Below, piece by piece: positions 7,581 to 14,403 of a DNA stretch of 64,000 bases; within the stretch, counting starts at the first letter, position 1, and each line of letters starts with the position of its first letter. Where the stretch lies: contig CP009417.1 in the NCBI GenBank assembly GCA_000818095.1, positions 496,001 to 560,000 of the forward strand, in the 5' to 3' direction. The notes below the pieces were generated by a model. The model searched no databases. It saw nothing but the letters and a program-made list of their open reading frames with translations, and was not told where the DNA came from. The translations under genes were made by a program, and so were the position numbers. The stretch is from Jeotgalibacillus malaysiensis. Its GTDB lineage: Bacteria > Bacillota > Bacilli > Bacillales > Jeotgalibacillaceae.

Positions 7581-8695
7581 AGAAAGCGAGTGATGAGATG
7601 GACAAGAAATTGACTCCGGAAAACGACTGGGGGATGATACAGAAACCAAAGAATGGCTTAAGAATGATGGACCTTTTTTGCGGAGCGGGAATTGGAGCAA
7701 CAGGGTTTATTCGAGCAGGATATGATATTGTCTATGCCGTAGACAACCAACCGTATGCTGTGGAAGCATATAATCTAAACATTGGAAATCATGCGGTGGT
7801 CGGGGACATTCGAAGAGTCAAAGGGCAAGACCTCCCGGGGGCAGACATTGTAACCGGGGGATTCCCGTGTAAGTCTTATTCCACCATTGGAAAAGGGAAA
7901 GGGGAATCAGATGAGAAAAACGGTGACCTTGCCGGGCACTTTGTTCGTCTGATTGGTGAGATTAGACCAAAAACTTTTTTATTTGAAAATGTGGGAGGGT
8001 TGCTCAGCAAGAACCATCGGGATGTATTTGAGCGTATCCTAAATGATTTGGAATCCTTTGGGTATCGAATCAGTTGGAAATATATCGATTGTTCGGATTA
8101 TGGTGTCCCGCAACGAAGAAAACGAATTTTTGCTGTCGGGACACGAAATGACCTGAATTTTTCTTTCCGCTTTCCAGAACCCTCAGGTTTGAAGACCACC
8201 ATCCGGCAAGCTATCGGAGACTTGGGTGAACCCGGAGAAGACCCGATTTTAAATCATATCGGCTATGGCATACGAAAGGACGAATCCCCATTTGTCGATA
8301 AGATTCCTCCAGGTGGAAATTGGAGAAACCTTCCGCTTGAAGACCAGAAGACCTTTTTGGGAGGAGCATTTTTTGCTGGTGGAGGAAGAACTGGATTTCT
8401 CAGAAAAGTATCGTTTGACCAACCGGCTTGGACGCTCACCTCTATGATGAAGGGGAAAAACAACGCTCAAATCCTTGACCTCTCTGATAAATATGATGGT
8501 GAGAGAACCGGTAATAGACGTTTTACCGTCCGTGAATGTCTCAGACTTCAAACCGTACCAGACCACTTTTACTTCCCCGAATCCATCTCCCTCGTCCGTC
8601 AATATGAGCGGACAAGTGGAATCCCTTCTCTCATTGCCTATCAGCTCGGCATCAGTCTTTCCGAGCAATTAAGCTCAAACACCCTAAAACGCTGA
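7577..8695 (+). CDS. DNA (cytosine-5) methyltransferase with atypical motifs IV and X
   Basis: 372 aa. Standard C5 motifs: I 'DLFCGAGIGATGF' (32-44), VI 'ENV' (137-139), VIII 'QRRKR' (179-183), IX 'VRECLRLQTVPD'. The nucleophile is Cys98 in 'GGFPCKSYS', where the usual Gln after Cys is Lys99. Motif X normally reads Q-x-G-N-A/S-V-P, but here it is 'RQYERTSGIP' (341-350): Gly-Asn is replaced by Thr346-Ser347, with Arg345 just before. The start overlaps the cmoA stop (ATGA); ATG 7598 is an alternative. No restriction partner is adjacent. It may methylate, or may use carboxy-SAM from the upstream product. Target sequence unknown. Confidence 0.93.
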   Translation: MKKASDEMDKKLTPENDWGMIQKPKNGLRMMDLFCGAGIGATGFIRAGYDIVYAVDNQPYAVEAYNLNIGNHAVVGDIRRVKGQDLPGADIVTGGFPCKSYSTIGKGKGESDEKNGDLAGHFVRLIGEIRPKTFLFENVGGLLSKNHRDVFERILNDLESFGYRISWKYIDCSDYGVPQRRKRIFAVGTRNDLNFSFRFPEPSGLKTTIRQAIGDLGEPGEDPILNHIGYGIRKDESPFVDKIPPGGNWRNLPLEDQKTFLGGAFFAGGGRTGFLRKVSFDQPAWTLTSMMKGKNNAQILDLSDKYDGERTGNRRFTVRECLRLQTVPDHFYFPESISLVRQYERTSGIPSLIAYQLGISLSEQLSSNTLKR

Positions 8696-8700
8696 ATATT

Positions 8701-8777
8701 TTGACTATAGTTAAAAATAGCATACGATAATAGTGAAAAGAAGAAAGGAACCGCTTTCTTCTTACATAAGAGGAGGT
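8701..8777 (+). promoter_or_regulatory. Promoter box plus leader hairpin for phoH-like gene
   Basis: TTGACTATAGTTAA (8701-8714, one mismatch), -10 TACGAT (8723-8728). The transcript should begin near the AAGAAAG/CTTTCTT hairpin (8741-8760), followed by a strong AGAGGAGG site at 8770-8777 that precedes only a 5-codon frame (ATG 8780 region to TAA). Confidence 0.7.
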
Positions 8778-8972
8778 GATGCCGTATTCCCAATAAAAAG
8801 ACCTTTTAAAGATTTGGAACATTTCAACATGTCGATGCAGGACGTTTGTCTACAGGACAAACCTATCCGGAATAACGCCTTCGGGCACTCAGCATAAGGA
8901 TTCGCACAAGATGTGAATGTTTGTGACTTAAATGAACTATCATCCAAACCACCTAAAGGGGGACACCTATTT
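8778..8972 (+). other. Long structured 5' leader of the PIN-PhoH gene
   Basis: About 195 nt without a convincing gene between an orphan Shine-Dalgarno (8770-8777) and the PhoH start. It holds TTTGTC-TACAG-GACAAA (hairpin in the 8847-8866 region) and other short inverted repeats. Such a leader could be an attenuator or a short regulatory ORF system. I match no known riboswitch. Confidence 0.5.
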
Positions 8973-10229
8973 ATGAAATTTATTATTGACACATCTTCTT
9001 TACTCAACCACCTTGAATACGTTGACTTCTCAGAAGTTATCGTGACGATGATGACACTTCGTGAACTTGAAAAGCATAAAGATAAATTCGGACATCCTGA
9101 GCTATCGAAACGTGCTCGTGACGTCTTGCGTGCGATTGACGATAATGAAGGAATCCTTGAAGATAGCTGGCACCAGGTTGCAACCTTCAAGCACCTTCAA
9201 GGTGATTTCGACCCGAACTATATGGACAACCGATTCCTTGAACTCCTTCATATTTACCGTAAGGATGAGGAGCGGGAAGTCGGACTCATCACACACGACC
9301 GTGCACTGAGAAAACAGGCTAAGGCTTTCGGGTTTACCGTCAAGGACTACAACAATGTTAAGATGGAATCATTTGATGGGACAGTAGACATTGCTCTCAC
9401 GTCAAAACGGTTTGAGAACTTGAAGAAAAACATGGCACAGGTAAATGGTTTTAAGAACAGCTTAAAACTTAAAGAAGGTCAGTATGCGGTGATTATCGTT
9501 GATGGAAAAGAGGAAATGGCTCTCCGCTACGAACACGACCACACCTATCAGGAACCACGTTACCGTGAAATCAAGATGGCTCGTATCATTGACAGCAAGT
9601 TCTTAGGACTAAACGGTGATGTTCAAGCGAAAAACCTCCGTCAAGCAATTGCGATTGACACTCTCCATCGTAACAAGCTCTCGATTCTGACCGGTAAAGC
9701 AGGTTGTGGTAAGAGTTATCTTGCTATCGGTTACCTCTTGCAGGAAATCCACGATACGAAGAAAGACACCAAAGTCTACATCATCACAAACAACGTTCCG
9801 ATGCGTGGCACCCAAACATTCGGTCTTAAAAAAGGAGATATTCTTTCGAAAATTCTCCAATCGAACTTAGGTTCTATCTTGAAGACCAAATTGGGACTTG
9901 AATATACACAGATGCTGATTCAAAAAGGTCAGCTCAACATCATCTCACTTGAAGACATTCGTGGAGCAAGCTTCGATGGTCCTGTGTATGTGACAGAGGC
10001 TCAAAACTATACAAAAGATATGGTGAAAACCATTATTGAGCGTATGGAAGAAAATGGTCAATTAATTTTAGATGGCGATGAGCGACAAATCGACACAGAA
10101 ATGTCTAAAGGCGTCAATAACGGTATCAGCCGTGCTTTGGAAGTCTTCCAAGGCTCGGAGCTCTTAGGTCATGTTCGCCTTGAAGGAAACATGCGTGGGA
10201 AGCTCTCAGAGTTCGCCGACAAAATGTAA
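8973..10229 (+). CDS. PIN domain-PhoH family ATPase/ribonuclease
   Basis: 418 aa from ATG 8973 (AAAGGGGG 10 nt upstream); the longer frame has no ribosome site. The N-terminal PIN nuclease domain (1-130) keeps acidic residues Asp6, Glu31 and Asp109 ('ITHDRA'). The C-terminal PhoH ATPase has Walker A 'GKAGCGKS' (241-248) and the PhoH box 'VYVTEAQN' (338-345). The usual Asp of the Walker B 'DEAQN' is Thr341. Members of the YlaK/PhoH2 type couple RNA unwinding to cleavage. Monocistronic with a long leader and its own terminator. Fits the RNA-processing theme of the window. Confidence 0.93.
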   Translation: MKFIIDTSSLLNHLEYVDFSEVIVTMMTLRELEKHKDKFGHPELSKRARDVLRAIDDNEGILEDSWHQVATFKHLQGDFDPNYMDNRFLELLHIYRKDEEREVGLITHDRALRKQAKAFGFTVKDYNNVKMESFDGTVDIALTSKRFENLKKNMAQVNGFKNSLKLKEGQYAVIIVDGKEEMALRYEHDHTYQEPRYREIKMARIIDSKFLGLNGDVQAKNLRQAIAIDTLHRNKLSILTGKAGCGKSYLAIGYLLQEIHDTKKDTKVYIITNNVPMRGTQTFGLKKGDILSKILQSNLGSILKTKLGLEYTQMLIQKGQLNIISLEDIRGASFDGPVYVTEAQNYTKDMVKTIIERMEENGQLILDGDERQIDTEMSKGVNNGISRALEVFQGSELLGHVRLEGNMRGKLSEFADKM

Positions 10230-10232
10230 GAA

Positions 10233-10259
10233 AGAGACCCGGTTATCGGGTCTTTTTTT
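10233..10259 (+). terminator. Intrinsic terminator
   Basis: AGACCCG-GTTAT-CGGGTCT stem plus seven T. Confidence 0.9.
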
Positions 10260-10325
10260 ATTTCAATCAAAGGAAATGTAGAAAACGAATAACATACATT
10301 GAATCGCATCGTGTCAACGTTTATT

Positions 10326-10381
10326 AGCCATTTGGCTCACCCAACAAACGTCATTCAAACACCTAAAAAGCTGTTTGTTGG
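10326..10381. repeat. Two inverted repeats in intergenic DNA
   Basis: AGCC-ATTT-GGCT (10326-10337) followed by a perfect 9-bp inverted repeat CCAACAAAC (10341-10349) / GTTTGTTGG (10373-10381) with 23-nt spacing. It lies in 180 nt without coding potential between a terminator and the next promoter; could fold as a small RNA or be a protein-binding site. Confidence 0.55.
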
Positions 10382-10441
10382 ATGAATTCAGACTTGTACT
10401 TGTATGAAAAGAAGTGCTCAAACATCAAATCATAGATAATA

Positions 10442-10462
10442 TTGACTATTGTCAATTATAAT
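10442..10462 (+). promoter_or_regulatory. Palindrome box with adjacent TATAAT
   Basis: Perfect TTGACTATTGTCAA (10442-10455). TATAAT at 10457-10462 directly abuts it, so here the box may lie in the spacer of the promoter rather than form its -35. Confidence 0.65.
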
Positions 10463-10497
10463 ACCAGGTAATAAGAATGTAGAAAGAAGGTGAAACA

Positions 10498-11043
10498 ATG
10501 TTTGCACAGGCACATTATCGAGTGGCGAAGAAAGTTCGAGAGGTTATTTACCTTGAAACCGGATACCAATTGCATCCGTTCTTTTTAATCGGAAATATGT
10601 CCCCAGATTTTACACCAAAGGGCATTCGCCAGAAACACTATATAGAGGAAATGCTTCCCGTCCTATTGAGTCATATTGATGATTTAAAAGATTCAATTGA
10701 GCTTGAAAAGAAGCGAAAAGTGGATAGACAGCTCGGAGAAATATGTCACTTTCTTACGGATTTTTTCACACTGCCTCACAACCAACGATGGGAATTTCAT
10801 CACAGCATGAAACCCCATGTTCAATATGAGAGAGAAGTGAATCGTTTGTCTAAAAAGGGATGGTCTCAGCTCCAGACCGAAGAGATTATCCATGAACCAA
10901 AAGAATGGCTGACGAAACGTTTATACGAATATGACGGGAAAGGGTCACCGATGTTTGACTTATCTTTCTCAGAGAGAGCCTGCGTCGAGTTCATTCGACA
11001 TATGGTAAAGACAACGCACATGAAGGAGCGGATAAAAGAATGA
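10498..11043 (+). CDS. Zinc-dependent phospholipase C-like protein
   Basis: 181 aa. The arrangement 'AHYRVAKKV', 'LIGNMSPDFTP', 'QKHYIEE' and 'GEICHFLTDFFTLPHN' places His and Asp residues as in the zinc-dependent phospholipase C/S1-P1 nuclease-like family of Bacillota. No signal peptide, unlike secreted PlcB enzymes. It overlaps the next gene by 4 nt (ATGA), so the two are translated together. Phospholipid or phosphodiester substrate is inferred from family only. Confidence 0.8.
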   Translation: MFAQAHYRVAKKVREVIYLETGYQLHPFFLIGNMSPDFTPKGIRQKHYIEEMLPVLLSHIDDLKDSIELEKKRKVDRQLGEICHFLTDFFTLPHNQRWEFHHSMKPHVQYEREVNRLSKKGWSQLQTEEIIHEPKEWLTKRLYEYDGKGSPMFDLSFSERACVEFIRHMVKTTHMKERIKE

Positions 11044-11558
11044 AAGAAATTTTGATTATTTTAGCACTACAACTTGTATATGTACCAATTGTAACCATGC
11101 GGACGATGATGCTCGTGAAAGGGAAAACAAGACTCGCCAGTATATTGGGAACAGTCGATGTGTTTATCTACGTAACGGCATTAGGAGTTATTCTAAAAGA
11201 CCCTTCTCTTCCTGGCATTATAACTTATGCCATTGGATTCGGAATCGGGATTGCCATTGGTTCTTATATTGAACGGAAACTTGCTATCGGGGAACAATTG
11301 GTTCAAATTCATGTATCCGATTATCCGGAAGCGTTGAAAACGGTATTGGGTGAAGCTGATTTTGGTTTGACCATATACCAAGGAGAAGGACTTCACGGGG
11401 AACGATACCGAATTGACGTTTTGGCTCCACGACACCGTGTAAAAGAACTGAAAATGTGTGTTCGAAAAATCGAACCGAAAGCATTCATGATTGTCCTGGA
11501 ACCGGCAGACTTTGACGGTGGGTTTGTGAAAGAAGATGAACATCGCCTGATTAAATAA
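11040..11558 (+). CDS. UPF0316/DUF2179 membrane protein (YebE-like)
   Basis: 172 aa with three predicted membrane segments in the first 85 residues, a GxGxxxG-rich helix ('IGFGIGIAIGSYIERKLAIG'), and a cytoplasmic C-terminal DUF2179-type domain that ends 'RKIEPKAFMIVLEPADFDGGF'. This matches the UPF0316/YebE family. Role unknown. Coupled to the phospholipase-like gene by a 4-nt overlap. Confidence 0.85.
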   Translation: MKEILIILALQLVYVPIVTMRTMMLVKGKTRLASILGTVDVFIYVTALGVILKDPSLPGIITYAIGFGIGIAIGSYIERKLAIGEQLVQIHVSDYPEALKTVLGEADFGLTIYQGEGLHGERYRIDVLAPRHRVKELKMCVRKIEPKAFMIVLEPADFDGGFVKEDEHRLIK

Positions 11559-11560
11559 AA

Positions 11561-11589
11561 AAGACACCCTACACAAGGGTGTTTTTTTA
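11561..11589 (+). terminator. Intrinsic terminator
   Basis: ACACCCT/AGGGTGT stem with a T run; it also reaches the 3' end of the convergent gene. Confidence 0.85.
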
Positions 11590-11955
11590 GTAGTTTGATT
11601 TAGGACACGGTGTAGAGACCAACCCGCATTCATATAAATGATTTCGACTTTCTTCATCAGAGGGAACCCAATCTGCTTTTAATTTCTTATCAAGATAGAA
11701 TCGATTGTAAACCGGAGCGTAGCAAATATAGGGGATTTGGAATAAGAGTAGGGGGTGAATGATATGGTCAAGCCATATCATTAAGAACAGAGATAATGGA
11801 AGAAAAATCATTAGAGCTTTCCAGTCTTTCCGGAAGATAAAAGGGAGAAGAGAAAAGAAAAATACCTTCCAACAGATTCCTGTATATAGGGTTTGTTGTT
11901 TTTGACTATAAATATGTTCGATGGTGACTGCTTTATGTTTTTTATTTCTAAACAT
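11587..11955 (-). CDS. DUF2628-like small membrane protein
   Basis: 122 aa. Two central hydrophobic segments ('WKVFFFSLLPFIF' and 'ALMIFLPLSLFLMIWL') and the motif 'YNRFYLDKKLKADWVPSDEES', with Asn-Arg-x-Tyr after the membrane part, resemble DUF2628 proteins. Function unknown. Alone on the minus strand, convergent with the preceding operon. Confidence 0.7.
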   Translation of the reverse strand: MFRNKKHKAVTIEHIYSQKQQTLYTGICWKVFFFSLLPFIFRKDWKALMIFLPLSLFLMIWLDHIIHPLLLFQIPYICYAPVYNRFYLDKKLKADWVPSDEESRNHLYECGLVSTPCPKSNY

Positions 11956-12162
11956 TCCTTCACTTCTTTCTGTGTTCGTTTTTAATTGTTCTATCAGAAC
12001 GTGGAGAAGATTATGCGGTGTCGAGGTTCAAGGGCTGGTTGAATATTTTGCAAGGCAGTTGTATAGGATGAAACATAATCAACGTTAGGGACAGTGATGT
12101 ACTATCAACAGGAACTTTCGTCGATGTATTCAAAAAAAGTGTTTCAATACGTAATTTTTATA

Positions 12163-12222
12163 TTGACAATAGTCAATAATAAGATTACACTAATGTTAAC
12201 AAATAACCGAACTAACGGAGGA
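12163..12222 (+). promoter_or_regulatory. Promoter box plus leader hairpin
   Basis: Perfect TTGACAATAGTCAA (12163-12176), -10 TACACT (12186-12191, 17-bp spacer), then GTTA-ACAAA-TAAC (12195-12207) before the ACGGAGGAG ribosome site. Confidence 0.8.
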
Positions 12223-12231
12223 GATGTACTT

Positions 12232-12393
12232 ATGAAATACGATGCGATGAACCAGAATGAATTTGAAGAGATGGATTTTGATGTTGAGACGTTCCAGCGT
12301 ATTAAACGCCGGAAACCAGCAAAAGACCCAGAGCTTCGGGAGCGTGGTCGCAAACTGAATCATCGAACGAAAAAGAAAAAAGACGAATCATAA
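12232..12393 (+). CDS. Small basic protein of unknown function
   Basis: 53 aa from ATG 12232, which has a near-consensus GGAGGAG upstream; the longer open frame would start before the promoter. Acidic first third, then a Lys/Arg-rich tail ('RRKPAKDPELRERGRKL', 'KKKKDES'). It has its own promoter and terminator, so it is a real gene despite its size. Could bind nucleic acid; no motif. Confidence 0.75.
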   Translation: MKYDAMNQNEFEEMDFDVETFQRIKRRKPAKDPELRERGRKLNHRTKKKKDES

Positions 12394-12425
12394 GACGGCA
12401 CCTGTACACCAGGTGTCGTTTTTCT
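12394..12425 (+). terminator. Intrinsic terminator
   Basis: GCACCTG-TACAC-CAGGTGT stem followed by T run. Confidence 0.85.
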
Positions 12426-12452
12426 CTTCCTAAGGCTTAGACAGGCAAACAG

Positions 12453-12507
12453 TTGAATCCTTTCCTCTTACGCATACAATAAACGGAGAAATTGAACGAT
12501 AGTTCAA
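12453..12507 (+). promoter_or_regulatory. Promoter followed by a LexA-box-like palindrome
   Basis: TTGAAT (12453-12458) and TACAAT (12475-12480), 16-bp spacer. Just downstream is the 16-bp perfect palindrome TTGAACGATAGTTCAA (12492-12507), whose core GAAC-N4-GTTC matches the Gram-positive LexA/DinR box core. Its position over the expected start of transcription suits a repressor site. Confidence 0.6.
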
Positions 12508-12532
12508 AGATTGTTTGAGAGGAGAGATGCAT

Positions 12533-13663
12533 ATGAAGCTAGAGCGAGTCGTAAACGACCAATTAATTATCGGAAACGCAGACAAGCAAAGACCGGCGTA
12601 TATCCGTGAAGAAAATCGATTTAAACATTTATTAGTACTTGGAACGAAGGGGAGTGGGAAAAGTGAAATTGTCCTGCCGTCGTTCTTCAAACAAGATATT
12701 GAAAACAAACGGGTGGGGGCGACAGTGTTTGTAGGAGACCGTGAAACAGCCATGATGATGTATTCATTAGCGAAGCGAAACAACCGTGAGGTGCAACTCG
12801 TAAAACCATCGCTTACTGCATCCGGTATGCTCCTATTAGAAAATGAACACTATGACTACCGATATGTAAGAGAGAATGTAATTGATTTCGAACGGGCAAT
12901 TCGTAAAAAAGAAATCGTGATTGTCGATATGGAATTTGATGAGAATCAGGAAGAAGCGATTCGAGGAACCGCCTTTCTTCTCACCGCATTTCGGGAAGCC
13001 TATGTAAAGGAGAACGAAAGCAAGTCTACACCTCATTTTCTTTATGTGGATAATAGTCATCTGTATCTGCCGTATGTATTGCCCATTTTATTTAGTGGTG
13101 GAGACTACACGGTCGGTTGTACCATCTTTTTAGAATCTAGAAACCTATTAAACGATAATGAAAAAGCTATTATTGATTCTTTCATTCGAAACAAGATGTT
13201 CTTAACAGGATTAACGGTTGAAGACGCTCGATATATCACAGAGGATATTTACGAAAGAGAGCTCCCGTACATTTTGAACCGAGACTATTTGGAATTCATT
13301 TACCTGACGCTAGATAGTAAAGGAAAACGAGCTAATGGCGTTGCTAAGTTAAACCCATTAGAAAAAGAACTGGTTGAGAGTCTGCGAATTTCTGTACCTA
13401 GACATCGAGGGAATGTATTGCGTAATGAAGTGAAGCCGGAGCCTAAAATTGTTTCGAAACCTGTTGAGGTGGAAGCTAAAACATCTGATGTCCTTCCTTC
13501 GGTACAGGTGCCAACAGTTCCACCATTAAATGAAAAGAATTCTTCTGACCAAAAGAATAAGAAAAAACGAAGCGAACCAAAAGTGGTGAGAACCGTTAAG
13601 CAGGAAGTAAAACGACACGTTGTTATTTTGGATAATTTATTTGGAGATGACGACGAGTTCTAA
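12533..13663 (+). CDS. VirD4/TraG/FtsK-like P-loop ATPase
   Basis: 376 aa from ATG 12533 (AGGAG 8 nt upstream). Walker A 'GTKGSGKS' near residue 40, Walker B 'EIVIVDMEF' near 125, and a third block 'HFLYVDNSHLYLP' fit the type IV coupling-protein/HerA-FtsK superfamily, but it is shorter than true coupling proteins (500-700 aa) and has no N-terminal membrane segment. A Lys/Pro-rich linker ends the protein. Its role could be DNA transfer or another DNA-pumping task. A LexA-box-like operator precedes it. Confidence 0.75.
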   Translation: MKLERVVNDQLIIGNADKQRPAYIREENRFKHLLVLGTKGSGKSEIVLPSFFKQDIENKRVGATVFVGDRETAMMMYSLAKRNNREVQLVKPSLTASGMLLLENEHYDYRYVRENVIDFERAIRKKEIVIVDMEFDENQEEAIRGTAFLLTAFREAYVKENESKSTPHFLYVDNSHLYLPYVLPILFSGGDYTVGCTIFLESRNLLNDNEKAIIDSFIRNKMFLTGLTVEDARYITEDIYERELPYILNRDYLEFIYLTLDSKGKRANGVAKLNPLEKELVESLRISVPRHRGNVLRNEVKPEPKIVSKPVEVEAKTSDVLPSVQVPTVPPLNEKNSSDQKNKKKRSEPKVVRTVKQEVKRHVVILDNLFGDDDEF

Positions 13664-13670
13664 AAAAAAA

Positions 13671-13700
13671 GACCTAGAGGATGATACCCTCTAGGCTTTT
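13671..13700. terminator. Bidirectional terminator
   Basis: CCTAGAGG-ATGATA-CCCTCTAGG between convergent genes, with an A run on the left and T run on the right; it includes the stop of the XRE gene. Confidence 0.85.
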
Positions 13701-14104
13701 TCATTTGATGTATCCAGAATGCCCTTCTGAAGACTTGTGACTTTTTCAAGTAAAATGAAAACGTCGGTTGTCTTATCTACATCCATATTTACAATCAGAT
13801 TCATCACTTCTTGAACGACATCCATGTCAATCGATTTGCCGTTTAGCACAAGTGATTGAGGCTCCATTGCCATCACCTTTGTCGGTTCGATATCGAATAG
13901 TTCACAGATAGCTCGTAATACCTTTGTGGATGGGTTAGCTCGCTGTCCGCTCTCAAGTCGGTACATATAGCTTGCTGATACGCCAATGCGTTTACCAAGC
14001 TCCTCATAGCTCCATCCTCTTTTTTGACGTTCCTGTTTTAGGATTGCTCCAATATTTTCGTTTACCAATTGGTCAGTTGCAACTTTATCTAATACGTTAC
14101 GCAT
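13691..14104 (-). CDS. XRE-family transcriptional regulator
   Basis: 137 aa. A helix-turn-helix of the lambda Cro/C1 type lies at about 17-75 ('IGAILKQERQKRGWSYEELG', 'IGVSASYMYRLESGQRANPS'), followed by a helical C-terminal part without a protease or ligand domain. Its promoter on the minus strand uses a degraded copy of the window's palindrome as -35 (TTGACA, perfect TATAAT, 17-bp spacer). A 14-bp palindrome with 5-bp arms suits such repressors, so this is the best in-window candidate for the box-binding protein; that link is inference. Confidence 0.9.
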   Translation of the reverse strand: MRNVLDKVATDQLVNENIGAILKQERQKRGWSYEELGKRIGVSASYMYRLESGQRANPSTKVLRAICELFDIEPTKVMAMEPQSLVLNGKSIDMDVVQEVMNLIVNMDVDKTTDVFILLEKVTSLQKGILDTSNEKA

Positions 14105-14124
14105 GACAATCTCTCCTTTATGTA

Positions 14125-14136
14125 GTCCCTGTGGAC
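14125..14136 (-). other. Leader hairpin of the XRE gene
   Basis: GTCC-ACAG-GGAC on the minus strand, placed before the ATAAAGGAG ribosome site, as in many other leaders here. Confidence 0.55.
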
Positions 14137-14182
14137 TTCCTATTTTTTTTGTTTCAGTTTATTTTACTAACCTTATACCATT

Positions 14183-14211
14183 ATTATAAATATGTTTTTG
14201 CTTATTGTCAA
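14183..14211 (-). promoter_or_regulatory. Promoter of the XRE regulator
   Basis: On the minus strand: TTGACAATAAGCAA (14211-14198; right arm degraded), spacer 17, TATAAT (14188-14183). Suggests autoregulation with a weaker operator. Confidence 0.7.
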
Positions 14212-14242
14212 TTATATTTTACTTTATAAAATAAAAAATATT

Positions 14243-14256
14243 TTGACCATTGTATA
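14243..14256. promoter_or_regulatory. Degenerate palindrome box
   Basis: TTGACCATTGTATA, three mismatches; the middle one of three box-like sites between the divergent XRE and M23 genes. Confidence 0.4.
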
Positions 14257-14308
14257 TATTTCATTTCTGTTACATTTGTTTCAAAACAATTTCCTAAGAC
14301 ACTTCAAA

Positions 14309-14394
14309 ATGACTATTGTCAAAAATAAGTTGTATTCTATAAGAGGAAAGAAAACAGATATAAACAAGTCTGTATGTCTGAATGCATAAAGGAG
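14309..14394 (+). promoter_or_regulatory. Promoter box plus leader hairpin for M23 gene
   Basis: ATGACTATTGTCAA (14309-14322, one mismatch), -10 TATTCT (14333-14338), hairpin ACAGA...TCTGT (14354-14373), ribosome site AAAGGAG (14388-14394). Confidence 0.7.
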
Positions 14395-14403
14395 CTGAAG
14401 AAT

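Noticed and set aside
8249-8668. Minus-strand ORF overlapping the methyltransferase C-terminus
   Set aside because: No ribosome site or family features; covers essential methyltransferase motifs on the other strand.
7577-8695. Restriction-modification system around the methyltransferase
   Set aside because: No endonuclease gene adjoins it; the nuclease-like proteins at 0-1.5, 24 and 43 kb are in separate transcription units.
8731-8972. Known riboswitch class in the phoH leader
   Set aside because: No recognisable aptamer core such as those for purine, SAM, TPP or glycine; described only as a structured leader.
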